A stretch of 64,000 nt of DNA from Chloroflexota bacterium (GTDB lineage: Bacteria; Chloroflexota; Dehalococcoidia; Lucifugimonadales; Australimonadaceae). A program made the position numbers and the translations under genes. The stretch lies in contig JAPPHT010000010.1 in the NCBI GenBank assembly GCA_028874795.1, positions 31,187-95,186 of the forward strand, written 5' to 3'. Below, one piece after another: positions 29,091 through 38,255 of the stretch. The stretch's first letter is position 1, and every line of letters begins with the position of its first letter. The notes under the pieces are model-generated. The model was given only the letters and a program-made list of their open reading frames with translations. It did not search any database and was not told the origin of the DNA.

Positions 29091-30053
29091 GTGCCCCTCG
29101 ACCCTGAAGTGAGAGCCTCGTTGGAGCAGCAGGCCGCCATGGGCCTGCCCGCCCAGCACGAGGTGAGCCCCGAGGAGGCGCGCGCGATGTCGGAGGGCCA
29201 GCCGCGCATCCCCGGGCCGGAGGTTGCGTCGGTGAGCGACCTCGCCGCGCCGGGGCCTCACGGCGACGTGCCCGTGCGGGTGTACGTTCCGGTGATTCAC
29301 CCTCACCCTCTCCCAGGGGGAGAGGGGAATGAAGAGTCCCTGCCCGTGTGCGTGTGGTTCCATGGGGGCGGATGGGTAGTTGGCAGCATCGCGACGAACG
29401 ACCCGACCTGCCGGGCGCTCGCGAACGCATCAGGGGCCATCATCGTGTCGGTGGACTACCGGCTGGCGCCGGAGCACAGGTTCCCGATCCCCCTAGACGA
29501 CTGCTACGCCGCGATGGAATGGGCGGCGGCGAATGCGGCGTCGTTCGGCGGCGACCCGTCGCGGCTGGCGGTCGCCGGGTCCAGCGCCGGTGGCAACCTC
29601 GCCACCGCGGTGGCGCTGCGGGCACGGGACGAGGGCGGGCCGCGGCTCGCGCACCAGTCGCTCATCTGCCCGGTCGTTGACAAGGACTTCCGGCGCGTGT
29701 CGTACGTGGAGAACGGCGAGGGCTACGGCCTGTCCTACGACACGATGGTCTACTTCTGGCTGTGCTACGTGTCCGGCGAAGCCGACGCGTTCAACCCTTA
29801 CGCCGTACCGATGGCGGCGGCGGACCTGTCCGGCGTGGCGCCGGCGTTCGTGCTGACGTGCGAGTACGACCCGCTGCGCGACGAGGGCGAGGCGTACGCC
29901 GAGCGGCTGCGCGAGGCCGGCGTGCCGGTGAAGCTGTCCCGATACGATGGGCAGGTCCACGCATTGTTCAACGCCGGGGTGCCGTTCACGCGGACGTGGG
30001 ACGCCATCAACGAGGCGGCGGGAGAGCTGCGGAAGGCGTTCGGCACTGCGTGA
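29091..30053 (+). CDS. Alpha/beta hydrolase (HSL-family esterase), paralog of upstream gene, with in-frame repeat insertion
   Basis: HGGGWVVGS, GSSAGG; extra IHPHPLPGGEGNEE segment relative to 28028-28966. Confidence 0.9.
   Translation: MPLDPEVRASLEQQAAMGLPAQHEVSPEEARAMSEGQPRIPGPEVASVSDLAAPGPHGDVPVRVYVPVIHPHPLPGGEGNEESLPVCVWFHGGGWVVGSIATNDPTCRALANASGAIIVSVDYRLAPEHRFPIPLDDCYAAMEWAAANAASFGGDPSRLAVAGSSAGGNLATAVALRARDEGGPRLAHQSLICPVVDKDFRRVSYVENGEGYGLSYDTMVYFWLCYVSGEADAFNPYAVPMAAADLSGVAPAFVLTCEYDPLRDEGEAYAERLREAGVPVKLSRYDGQVHALFNAGVPFTRTWDAINEAAGELRKAFGTA
29299..29328. repeat. Family A palindromic repeat inside a coding sequence
   Basis: caccctcaccctctcccagggggagagggga; 22-nt core (29307-29328) identical to 26081-26102. 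Confidence 0.8.
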
Positions 30054-31429
30054 GTGAGCACCGCCATCCCAACCTTCCCCCATCAAGGGGGAAGGGGCAG
30101 GCAAGAGCGCCAGGGATACCGCGTTTCTGGCCGTCGCACCGCGTCTTCTACGGATGGGCTGTGGTCGGCGCGGCGTTCGTGGCGACGTTCGCGGAGGTGC
30201 CGGGGTTCGGGCCGGTGCTCACGGTCTTCGTCAAGCCGATCCAGGATGAGCTGGGCTGGTCGTACAGGGTAATCGCAACGGGGTTCCTCATCGGGAGCGC
30301 GTCGGGGGCGATCGCATCGAGCGTCACGGGGTGGCTGGTCGACAAGTACGGGCCGCGGGTGGTGGTGGCGCTGGGAGGCGTGGGGCTCGCGGCTGCGCTC
30401 ATAGGGCTGTCGACGATACAGGAGCCGTGGCACTTCTGGACTTTCTTCGGGTTGGCGCGCGGGTCGGTGATCGCGGGGGTGGAGATCGGGTCCTCAGTGG
30501 CGATAGCGAAATGGTTCGTGCGGCAGCGCGGGCGCACACTGGCGCTGAAGTCGATGGGCCAGCGGTCGGGACAGGTCGTGCTCCCCATCGTCAGCTTTCT
30601 CATCATGGACGCGTCCGACTGGCGGACGGCGTACGTGGCGCTGTCCGGCTTCGCGTGCCTGGCGATCATCGGGCCCGCGCTGGTGCTGATGCGCAGCCAG
30701 CCGGAAGACCACGGGCTGTTGCCGGACGGCACGACCGATCTGCGCAGCGTTCGGGGCGAACCGGGGGGTGAAGGGGCGAGTTCCCTGCCTCCGCGGGAGC
30801 GACTAACAGTGGTGGAGGATTCGTGGACGCTGCGGGAGGCACGGGGGACGCGGGCCTTCTGGCTGATCACGGTGTTCCTCATATGCACGCCGTTCGTTCA
30901 GGGGGCGACGAACCTGCACATGGCGCCCATCTTCCACGACCGCGGGCTGAGCGATGGCCAGGCGGTGGCGATCGTGTCCATCTTCGGGATGTCGTCCGTG
31001 TCATCGATCATGCCGATGGGGTTCATGATGGAGCGCGTACACGTGAGGCTGGGAGCGATGATGCAGGCGGTGCTGGTGCTCACGTCCATGCTGCTTCTCC
31101 TGGTCCCGGCGGGCGGCTTCCCGCTAGCGGTGCTCTGGGCGGTCATCTTCGGCGTCGCGGCGGGGATGCGGAACGTTATCGAGGTGCTGCTGCTGGCGAA
31201 CTACTACGGTCGGGCGTCGCTGGGAGCGATCAAGGGGTTCACGGCGCCGTTCCGCATGATCAGCCCGTTCGGGCCATTGCTGGCGGCGCACATCCGGGAC
31301 GAGACGGACAGCTACACGGGGGCGTTACTGCTCTTTGCGGGCGTCGCGGTGTTGATGCTGGCGCTCATGGCGTTCGCGACGCAGCCGCGGAAGGCGCCGG
31401 CGTTCATTTCCGGTTTACGCTCTCCCTAG
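30050..31429 (+). CDS. MFS transporter (monocarboxylate-like)
   Basis: FYGWAVVGAAFVATFAEVPGFGPVLTVFVKPIQDELGWSYRVIATGFLIGSASGAIASSVTGWLVDKYGPR; GTG at 30050 overlaps upstream stop. Confidence 0.82.
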   Translation: MSEHRHPNLPPSRGKGQARAPGIPRFWPSHRVFYGWAVVGAAFVATFAEVPGFGPVLTVFVKPIQDELGWSYRVIATGFLIGSASGAIASSVTGWLVDKYGPRVVVALGGVGLAAALIGLSTIQEPWHFWTFFGLARGSVIAGVEIGSSVAIAKWFVRQRGRTLALKSMGQRSGQVVLPIVSFLIMDASDWRTAYVALSGFACLAIIGPALVLMRSQPEDHGLLPDGTTDLRSVRGEPGGEGASSLPPRERLTVVEDSWTLREARGTRAFWLITVFLICTPFVQGATNLHMAPIFHDRGLSDGQAVAIVSIFGMSSVSSIMPMGFMMERVHVRLGAMMQAVLVLTSMLLLLVPAGGFPLAVLWAVIFGVAAGMRNVIEVLLLANYYGRASLGAIKGFTAPFRMISPFGPLLAAHIRDETDSYTGALLLFAGVAVLMLALMAFATQPRKAPAFISGLRSP

Positions 31430-31448
31430 AGAGCCGCTCGCCCGCCCC

Positions 31449-31498
31449 GAGGGCCCTCACCCGCCGCCTGTGGCGGCACCCTCTCCTTCAGGAGAGGA
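31449..31498. repeat. Family A intergenic repeat
   Basis: gagggccctcacccgccgcctgtggcggcaccctctccttcaggagagga. Confidence 0.7.
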
Positions 31499-31536
31499 GT
31501 GCGTTAGGCCCCACACTTCCCCACGCCCCCACAGTA

Positions 31537-31574
31537 CCCTCTCCCTAACCCTCTCCCCTTGTAGGGCGAGGGGA
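31537..31574. repeat. Family A intergenic repeat
   Basis: ccctctccctaaccctctccccttgtagggcgagggga. Confidence 0.65.
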
Positions 31575-31738
31575 CCATTCCGTCTCCCAGCGCGAGGGCG
31601 CAGTAGTATAGTTGCCGGCGAGCGGCGGAGAACGGTATGGACCGAAGGCCCTCAGCGGCAACCCTCCGGGCGGCGACCTCTCCCACGAGAAGAGGTGACC
31701 CAGGAGTTGTCGATTTTGCGTAAAGGAAGGTCAGGGTC

Positions 31739-32839
31739 ATGGCGACGTTTGGTGTGATCGACGCCGACACGCACGTGGACGAGAACGAGGCCACGTGGCA
31801 GAGCCTGGAGGAGGCCGGCTCCAAGTACGTGCCTGTCTCCATCTCGCCGGACGCACGGGTGGCGTCCGCAGTGGCGGACCGTCCGGAAGCGCCGGGCGTA
31901 CGCATCGCAGGGGCGCTCGGCAACCGCTGGTGGCTGGTCGAGAACCGCCTGCAGCCGCGCTTCATCCGCGACGAGGAACACCACCCGCTGCGCGAGCACC
32001 GGGAGCTGGACGACGCCGCAGGCGTCGCGGGGCGCCTGAGAGATATGGACAAGATGGGCGTCGATGCCCAGGTCATCTTCCCGACGTTCTTCATCCGCTA
32101 CGGCGCGCAGGACCCGGACGCCGAGGCAGACCTGACGGGCGCGTACAACCGCTGGCTCGCAGACCGGTGCGCGATGAGCAACGGACGCCTGCGCTGGGCG
32201 GCTGTGCTGCCGCTGCTCGACCCCGACAGGGCGGTAGCTGAGCTGCGCTGGGCGAAGGAGAACGGCGCGTGCGCCATCTTCAAGCGCGGATTCGACCTCG
32301 ACAAGCCGGTCAGCGACAAGCACTTCTTCCCGGTGTACGAGGAGGCGGACTCGCTGAACATGCCGCTCTGCATCCACACCGGCCATCCCCTGCCCGGCCG
32401 CGAGTGGGACAGGGGCTTCCCGGTGATGGCTGCGTTCCTCGCGGTGGTCTCCAGCAGGCTCCCGAGCAAGTTCCCGAACCTCAAGTTCGGGTTCATAGAG
32501 GCGGGCGCCGCATGGATCTCCTACGTGCTCTCCAACCTGGGGATGGTGCAGCGGTCGCTGGCGCTGCACGACCGCTCGGCGGCGTTCGACCTGCAGCGAG
32601 ACCTCTTCAAGGAGGACCGGCTGTACGTGTCGATAGACCCGATGGACCAGATCGAGCACCTGCTGGACTTCGGCACTGAGGACAACCTCATCATCGGCAC
32701 GGACTACTGCCACTCAGACCCGTCGGCGAACCTCGCGGCGCTCGACGAGGTGAAGAAGTGGGCGAGCGAGGGGCGGATCAGCGATGCGGTCGCGCGGAAG
32801 ATACTGGAGACCAACGCCAAGGAGTTCTACAACCTGTAA
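31739..32839 (+). CDS. Amidohydrolase family protein
   Basis: MATFGVIDADTHVDENEATW...RLRDMDKMGVDAQVIFPTF...PLCIHTGH...IIGTDYCHSDPSANL. Confidence 0.9.
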   Translation: MATFGVIDADTHVDENEATWQSLEEAGSKYVPVSISPDARVASAVADRPEAPGVRIAGALGNRWWLVENRLQPRFIRDEEHHPLREHRELDDAAGVAGRLRDMDKMGVDAQVIFPTFFIRYGAQDPDAEADLTGAYNRWLADRCAMSNGRLRWAAVLPLLDPDRAVAELRWAKENGACAIFKRGFDLDKPVSDKHFFPVYEEADSLNMPLCIHTGHPLPGREWDRGFPVMAAFLAVVSSRLPSKFPNLKFGFIEAGAAWISYVLSNLGMVQRSLALHDRSAAFDLQRDLFKEDRLYVSIDPMDQIEHLLDFGTEDNLIIGTDYCHSDPSANLAALDEVKKWASEGRISDAVARKILETNAKEFYNL

Positions 32840-32950
32840 CGGGGGAGGCCTTGGTCACCACTCCCCGTTTCCGGGGGCCCTCACCCGCCGCGGGTGAGAG
32901 ATTTCTCGACTCCGCTCGAAATGACAAGTCTCCCCCAGCCCAACCTCCCG

Positions 32951-33004
32951 GAGGGCCCTCACCCGCCGCGCTGAAGCGCGTTGCCCTATCCCTCAGGAGA
33001 GGGG
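32951..33004. repeat. Family A intergenic repeat
   Basis: gagggccctcacccgccgcgctgaagcgcgttgccctatccctcaggagagggga. Confidence 0.7.
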
Positions 33005-33089
33005 ACCATACAGGGCACCCACGAGGGGTGCCCCTACACCGGATCACCCCGGACATCCCCGCCCCGCCGCGTGACCTGGCGGTCACCCT

Positions 33090-33116
33090 GGATCCCCGCG
33101 TTCGCGGGGATGACGA
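33090..33116. repeat. Family E palindromic repeat
   Basis: ggatccccgcgttcgcggggatgacga; related to 56917 and 61570. Confidence 0.6.
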
Positions 33117-33120
33117 AGGC

Positions 33121-33921
33121 TTATCCCAGTAGCGCCAGGACGGCGTCGTGGAGGAGGCCGTTGGTGGAGATGCCGTTGATCTCGTGGATGGTGCGCGCGC
33201 CGCTGAGGCCGGTGAAGCGTCCGCCTGCCTCCTCGACGATGGGGAGCAGCGGCGCGTTGTCCCAGACGCTCATGTAAGGGTCAATCATGACCTCCACCCT
33301 GCCCGTCGCGACGAGGTAGTGGCCGTAGCAGTCGGACCAGCCTCGCGCTGAGCCGACCGCTGCGAGGAGCCGCGTCATCCCTTCCGCCTTGCCGATGTTC
33401 GCGAAGTCGTGGAAGCCGGTGGCAGCGAACAGGGCCTCGCCGAGGTCGGCGACCGTCGAGACGCGCGCGGGTCGCGGGTCCAGCGGGTCCGACGGCGCGC
33501 CGATGGCGTTGGCCCACCATGCGCCCTGCCCGCTGGCGGCGTAGACGAGTTCGCCGAGGGCCGGGAAGCAGATCGCGCCGGCGACAGGCTCGCCGTCGTG
33601 CTCGATCGCGGCCATGCAGCCGAAGAGCGGGACGCCCCGCACGAATGACACGGTGCCGTCGATGGGGTCCAGGTACCAGCGGTAGCCGGACGTTCCGTCC
33701 TTTTCGCCATACTCCTCGCCGAGGATGGCGTCCGCGGGGCACTCCGCGTTCAGGATGCGCCGCGCGAGCTCCTCGCCCTCCTTGTCGGCGCGGGTGACGG
33801 GCGAGCGGTCCGGCTTGAAGTCGAGGCCGATGTCCCGCTGCTGGTAGTAGGTGATGGCGTGCGCGCCGATCTCCCGCACGATGCGGACGGCAAGCTGCGC
33901 ACGTTCGGCGAGTTCGCTCAT
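33121..33921 (-). CDS. Inositol monophosphatase family protein
   Basis: ITYYQQRDIGLDFKPDRSPVTRADKEGEELARRIL...ILGEEYGEKDGTSGYRWYLDPIDGTVSFVRGVPLFG. Confidence 0.92.
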   Translation of the reverse strand: MSELAERAQLAVRIVREIGAHAITYYQQRDIGLDFKPDRSPVTRADKEGEELARRILNAECPADAILGEEYGEKDGTSGYRWYLDPIDGTVSFVRGVPLFGCMAAIEHDGEPVAGAICFPALGELVYAASGQGAWWANAIGAPSDPLDPRPARVSTVADLGEALFAATGFHDFANIGKAEGMTRLLAAVGSARGWSDCYGHYLVATGRVEVMIDPYMSVWDNAPLLPIVEEAGGRFTGLSGARTIHEINGISTNGLLHDAVLALLG

Positions 33922-33992
33922 GGGAGGAACAGGATACAGCGTCCTGCGCTACCGGACGTAGTACCATGCGGACGACTACCGGAGGGGAAGCG

Positions 33993-34856
33993 ATGCCGCT
34001 GCTGAAGCCCGAGTCGCTGAGCTACGGACACTACGAGTGCCGCTCGCTGGACCAGACGCTGCCGGTGTTCACGGACCTGCTGGCATCCGAGGTCGTTCAG
34101 CGTGACGAGGGCGCGGCGGTGGTGAAGCATCCGAACACGTCGTGGAGACTCGTGGTACACGAGGGCGGGCCGGGCGCGCCGGTGAAGCCGCACGCGAACC
34201 ACTACGGCTTCCGTGTCGCCGACCACACTGAGATCGACGCGGCGGCCGCATACCTGCACGAGCACCGGCAGGAGTACGGGCTGACGATGATCGACGGGCC
34301 GCGCGGCAGTCATTTCGCCTACTCGGTGTACATCGAGGAGCCTGGCGGCAACACGATAGAGATCGAGCACTACAACCCGCGCGCGGCGCTGCACGGCAGG
34401 CAGATAGCGGCGCCCCACTGGAGCGAGCCGCTGGAGGCGGAGCGATTCCCGGGACGCGGGTACGTGCCGCAGGCGCTCTCCCACGGAACGATGCAGTGCA
34501 CCGACAAGGAGACGAGCAACCGCTTCTATACGGAGGTGCTTGGGCTGCAGATCGTGGGCGGAGGCAACGTCTCGACGTACATCGCCGCGTCGGACGAACC
34601 GTGGTACGTCGTCGTGCTGCCCGCGACGGAACGGACGCTGCTGCGCCCGGTGAACCGCTACGCGCTGCGGCTCGCGGGCAGCGTTGACGTGCTCGCGGCA
34701 CACGACGCGCTGGGGCGCCTCGCGGGGTCGGCCGTGTCGCACCTGGGCGAGGTGCAGGAGGACAGCGGCGAGGCGTGGTTCCTCATGGCCGACCTCGACG
34801 CGAACTGGTGGGAGGTCACGTCGTCAGCGGAGCCGAACCTGTTGGCGTTGGGGTAG
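33993..34856 (+). CDS. VOC family extradiol-dioxygenase-like protein (two VOC modules)
   Basis: LSYGHYECRSLDQTLPVFTDLLASEVVQRDEGAAVVKHPNTSWRLVVHEGGPG...YVPQALSHGTMQCTDKETSNRFYTEVLGLQIV. Confidence 0.85.
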   Translation: MPLLKPESLSYGHYECRSLDQTLPVFTDLLASEVVQRDEGAAVVKHPNTSWRLVVHEGGPGAPVKPHANHYGFRVADHTEIDAAAAYLHEHRQEYGLTMIDGPRGSHFAYSVYIEEPGGNTIEIEHYNPRAALHGRQIAAPHWSEPLEAERFPGRGYVPQALSHGTMQCTDKETSNRFYTEVLGLQIVGGGNVSTYIAASDEPWYVVVLPATERTLLRPVNRYALRLAGSVDVLAAHDALGRLAGSAVSHLGEVQEDSGEAWFLMADLDANWWEVTSSAEPNLLALG

Positions 34857-34913
34857 GCTGACGCTGCCGCGTCGCAGACTCCCTTGCACGGCCTGGCCGG
34901 ACCGACCTGGTCC

Positions 34914-34978
34914 TTCCCACCCACCCGCCCGAACGCTTGCGGGGGACACCCCCACGCCCCCGGCAGAGGGGGCCTCTG
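34914..34978. repeat. Family D intergenic repeat
   Basis: cttcccacccacccgcccgaacgcttgcgggggacacccccacgccccc...; second copy at 43412. Confidence 0.7.
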
Positions 34979-34993
34979 CACTCTGCCCTGCTG

Positions 34994-35515
34994 CTACGTG
35001 GCGGTCTCCCGCCAGTTGCGGACGTAGTCGAGCTGCTCCGGCATCTGGGGCGAGCGCGGGTGGCGCGAGGACTTGGGGCAGTCCTGCCAGAGTTCGTCCA
35101 GCCGCTCGAGCGCCTCTTCGCCGGAGCGACCGTGGCGCACGAGCCAGCAGCCGACAATGGTGCCCGTGCGCCCGACGCCGCCGAAGCAGTGGACGTAGAC
35201 GGTGCGCCCCTCGGCGATGTGACGGTCGATGGCGTCGAGCGCCGCGGCCGCCAGCGCAGGCGACTGCGGCACGGCCATGTCGCGGATGGGGAACCGCTCG
35301 TGCGACGCGCCGTCCAGGAACTCGCCGTACGGCTTGATCCAGCCCCACGCCTGCGCCTCGACCTCCTCGGTGAGGTCGACGAACGCGGAAACGCCCGCCT
35401 CCCTCAGCGCGCGGAACTTCGTGATCGATGGCGCGTGGTCATACTCCCGGGGGTACTCGCCCGCAAGCAGCTTGCCGGGTTCCACCCAGTAGCAGTTCTG
35501 GATGGGGCGCTCCAC
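34994..35515 (-). CDS. Dual-specificity/tyrosine protein phosphatase-like protein
   Basis: CX5R signature VYVHCFGGVGRTGTIVGCWLVRHG. Confidence 0.88.
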   Translation of the reverse strand: MERPIQNCYWVEPGKLLAGEYPREYDHAPSITKFRALREAGVSAFVDLTEEVEAQAWGWIKPYGEFLDGASHERFPIRDMAVPQSPALAAAALDAIDRHIAEGRTVYVHCFGGVGRTGTIVGCWLVRHGRSGEEALERLDELWQDCPKSSRHPRSPQMPEQLDYVRNWRETAT

Positions 35516-35517
35516 GC

Positions 35518-36654
35518 CTACCCTTCGCGGAGGCGGGGGATGAAGTCGGCCATCTTCGACTCGCCGCCGACCCTCGCGAGCGTCTCGGCGAAGGTGTCGT
35601 GGATCCAGGGGTCCTCGTCCTCGTACTCGATCTGCCCGCCACCGAGCTTGACGGAGACGTCGGCATCGCCCTCCATCGCGACGCCGAGGCTGAAGCCGTG
35701 CTTCTGCGAGCCCCAGCGGAACGCGAGGTAGCGCGCGGGCGTCGTGCCGCCGTTGAAGTGCTGGTGGAACCAGTCGTTCGGCGGGACGACCATCGCGCCG
35801 GGTTTCCAGTCGACGCGGATGACGTCGTCGGGCACGCTGCCGCTGCGGGGCCAGAGGAGGCTGTAGCCGTGGCCGGAGATGATGATGACGTGCGCGCCGG
35901 GGCCGTGGCGGTGTGCCTTCTTGTAGGTGCCGACGGGGAACTGGGATACGTGCGCGGCCTGGGTGTTGTCGGCGAACTCGAACATGACGCTGGAGCCGCC
36001 CGCGCCGCGCTCTTTCCAGGTGAAGGTGGTGAACGTCTCGATGTCCGGGATGAAGTTGGTCTCCCAGACGTTCACACGGCCGGTGTTGCCGGTGAACATG
36101 TAGCCCTCGCCCTGGAACTGGCGGGAGTCGCCGATGCGGTCCTCGAACACGAACGGGTTGCCGAAGATGAACTCCGGGTTATGGAAGAGGTTCATGGTGA
36201 TGGGCGCGGTGGTGACTGCGAGAAAGCGTGCGGGCTCGGCGCCGGAGCCATTGAGGTGCTGGTGCCAGACGTTGAGCGGGACGGAGAAGATGCTGCCTTC
36301 CTTCCACTCGAAGGACGTTCGGCTGTTGGGGTCGTCGCCGACGAGGGTCGCGCCCCTGCCCCGCAGGACGTAGATGTTCTTCTCGAAGAGGTGCTTCTCC
36401 GGGGCCATCCTGCCGCCGGGCGGGATCTCGGCGATGTAGGCGTCGTTCGTACCGCCGTTGCCATCGAGGTTGATGTACGCGCCGAGGCAGTCGAGGCGGG
36501 CCCAGGGCGCGACCTCGACGGTACGGAGGTCGTCCACGGCGAAGCCGGTGATGTTGGGGATGCCTTCGCTCTCGACGAAGGCCTCGTAGGCGCTGATCTT
36601 GGTGAGCCGGGGCTGGTCGGCTGTGACTTCCGGCTTGGCGCTGAGCTGCGTCAT
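35518..36654 (-). CDS. Two-domain cupin protein
   Basis: Duplicated beta-barrel; PEKHLFEKNIYVLRGRGATLVGDD...FPVGTYKKAHRHGPGAHVIIISGHGYSLLWP. Confidence 0.85.
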   Translation of the reverse strand: MTQLSAKPEVTADQPRLTKISAYEAFVESEGIPNITGFAVDDLRTVEVAPWARLDCLGAYINLDGNGGTNDAYIAEIPPGGRMAPEKHLFEKNIYVLRGRGATLVGDDPNSRTSFEWKEGSIFSVPLNVWHQHLNGSGAEPARFLAVTTAPITMNLFHNPEFIFGNPFVFEDRIGDSRQFQGEGYMFTGNTGRVNVWETNFIPDIETFTTFTWKERGAGGSSVMFEFADNTQAAHVSQFPVGTYKKAHRHGPGAHVIIISGHGYSLLWPRSGSVPDDVIRVDWKPGAMVVPPNDWFHQHFNGGTTPARYLAFRWGSQKHGFSLGVAMEGDADVSVKLGGGQIEYEDEDPWIHDTFAETLARVGGESKMADFIPRLREG

Positions 36655-36806
36655 GTGTCGCTCCTCCTGTGAAGGCCGCGTCGGGCGGCGCTGTCATGCT
36701 TTGTACTATCGGGACGCGTGGAGCGTCAAGGAAATCTCCGCTAATGAGACAGGATGGAGGGCAAAGGAGACATCTGCCGCAGGCCGTGGCCTGCTTCGTG
36801 CAATCT

Positions 36807-36884
36807 ATTCACGGTGTGAATGAAATCTATTCACGGTGTGAATGATTGTCATTCACGATATGAATGATTATCATTCACATATGG
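36807..36884. repeat. 22-bp tandem palindromic iterons (4 units)
   Basis: ATTCACGGTGTGAAT at 36807 and 36829, ATTCACGATATGAAT at 36851, ATTCACATATGG at 36873; period exactly 22. Confidence 0.9.
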
Positions 36885-38110
36885 AAGACGCCGTGCTGCG
36901 CCGCGCTATCTCCGAGAACCTGGCCAGACAGCTGGCAGTCATGCCCGCCGTAGTGCTCACGGGCGCGCGCCAGACGGGCAAGACCACCATTGCGCGCGAC
37001 CTCTCCGGCAGCGAGCGGCGATTCGTCACCCTCGACAGCGCGGCCGATCTGGACCTCGCGGAACGCGACCCCGACACCCTTATCGGCGCGCTCGCCGAAC
37101 CTCCCCTCACTATCGACGAAGTGCAGCGCGCCCCTGACCTGTTGCTCGCCGTCAAACGCGCCATCGACTCGAAGCGGCAACGAGGGCAATTCCTGCTGAC
37201 GGGCTCGGCGAACCTTCTCCTCATGCGCAGGGTCTCCGAATCGCTGGCGGGCCGCGCCGGCTATCTGACGCTATGGCCGATGACGCGCCGTGAGCAACTC
37301 GGTCAAGGCCGCGAAGGAATCTGGGACGCACTGCTGGAGACCCGCGAACGAGAGTGGCCCGAGTTGATCCGGTCGCAACCCGACGAGCAGGAGGACTGGC
37401 GTGTTTCTGCACGCCGCGGCGGCTACCCTGCCCCGGCACTGGAGCTTCGCACCGACGATGAACGCGCTGTCTGGTTCGAGGGGTACATCCGCACGTACCT
37501 CGAGCGAGACCTACAGGACATCTCGGCCATCTCCGCGCTCCCTGACTTCCGGCGGCTCATGCGCATCGCGGCGCTTCGCGCCGGTCAGATCACGAACCAG
37601 TCCGGCATGGCGCGGGACGCCGACCTTTCGCAGCCCACAGCACATCGCTACCTCAATATGCTCGAGACGTCCTACCTGACCGTCAGGGTCCCCCCGTACG
37701 TGACGAACCGCACGAAACGGCTCATCAAGTCCCCGAAACTCTACTGGGGTGATACAGGGCTGGCGATGTACATCGCCCAGGAGAATGAACCGCGGGGCGC
37801 TCGCCTTGAGAACATGGTGCTCCATGATCTGCTCGTATGGCGCGACTCCCGCTTCAAACACGCCGAGGTGTTCTACTGGCGTACGGCCGGCGGTCAAGAG
37901 GTGGACTTCGTGATCGAGGAAGGCGAGCGTCTTCTGCCTATCGAGGTCAAGGCCTCCCGCAGGGCCAACGTGAGGGATGCGATGCACATCCATGCCTTTC
38001 AGGAGGAATACGGCCCGATGGCCCGTCCTGGTCTCGTCCTTCATACGGGCGAAATCGTCGAGTGGCTTCTGCCCGGCGTGCTCGCCGCGCCGTGGTGGCG
38101 CGTCTTCTGA
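36881..38110 (+). CDS. AAA ATPase with DUF4143 domain (alternative start 36842 inside the iterons)
   Basis: Walker A LTGARQTGKTTIARDL; TIDEVQRAPDLLLAVKRAID; FLLTGSANLLLMRRVSESLAGR; C-term EVFYWRTAGGQEVDFVIEEGERLLPIEVKAS. Confidence 0.93.
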   Translation: MEDAVLRRAISENLARQLAVMPAVVLTGARQTGKTTIARDLSGSERRFVTLDSAADLDLAERDPDTLIGALAEPPLTIDEVQRAPDLLLAVKRAIDSKRQRGQFLLTGSANLLLMRRVSESLAGRAGYLTLWPMTRREQLGQGREGIWDALLETREREWPELIRSQPDEQEDWRVSARRGGYPAPALELRTDDERAVWFEGYIRTYLERDLQDISAISALPDFRRLMRIAALRAGQITNQSGMARDADLSQPTAHRYLNMLETSYLTVRVPPYVTNRTKRLIKSPKLYWGDTGLAMYIAQENEPRGARLENMVLHDLLVWRDSRFKHAEVFYWRTAGGQEVDFVIEEGERLLPIEVKASRRANVRDAMHIHAFQEEYGPMARPGLVLHTGEIVEWLLPGVLAAPWWRVF

Positions 38111-38255
38111 AGGAGGGCGGAGAGCTCGCCTTGCCGACGAACGCCTGCAGGCATAAGATTGAGCACATCTCCGGATGCGCGGCGGTTGACGGCGGGTTGT
38201 GCCCCGTTCGGGCACACGCGGACGCCCGCGCTTTCCGATATTCGAAAGGCGGCCC

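Noticed and set aside
36807-36884. CRISPR array interpretation of the 22-bp iterons
   Set aside because: No unique spacers, spacing far too short, no cas genes in the window.
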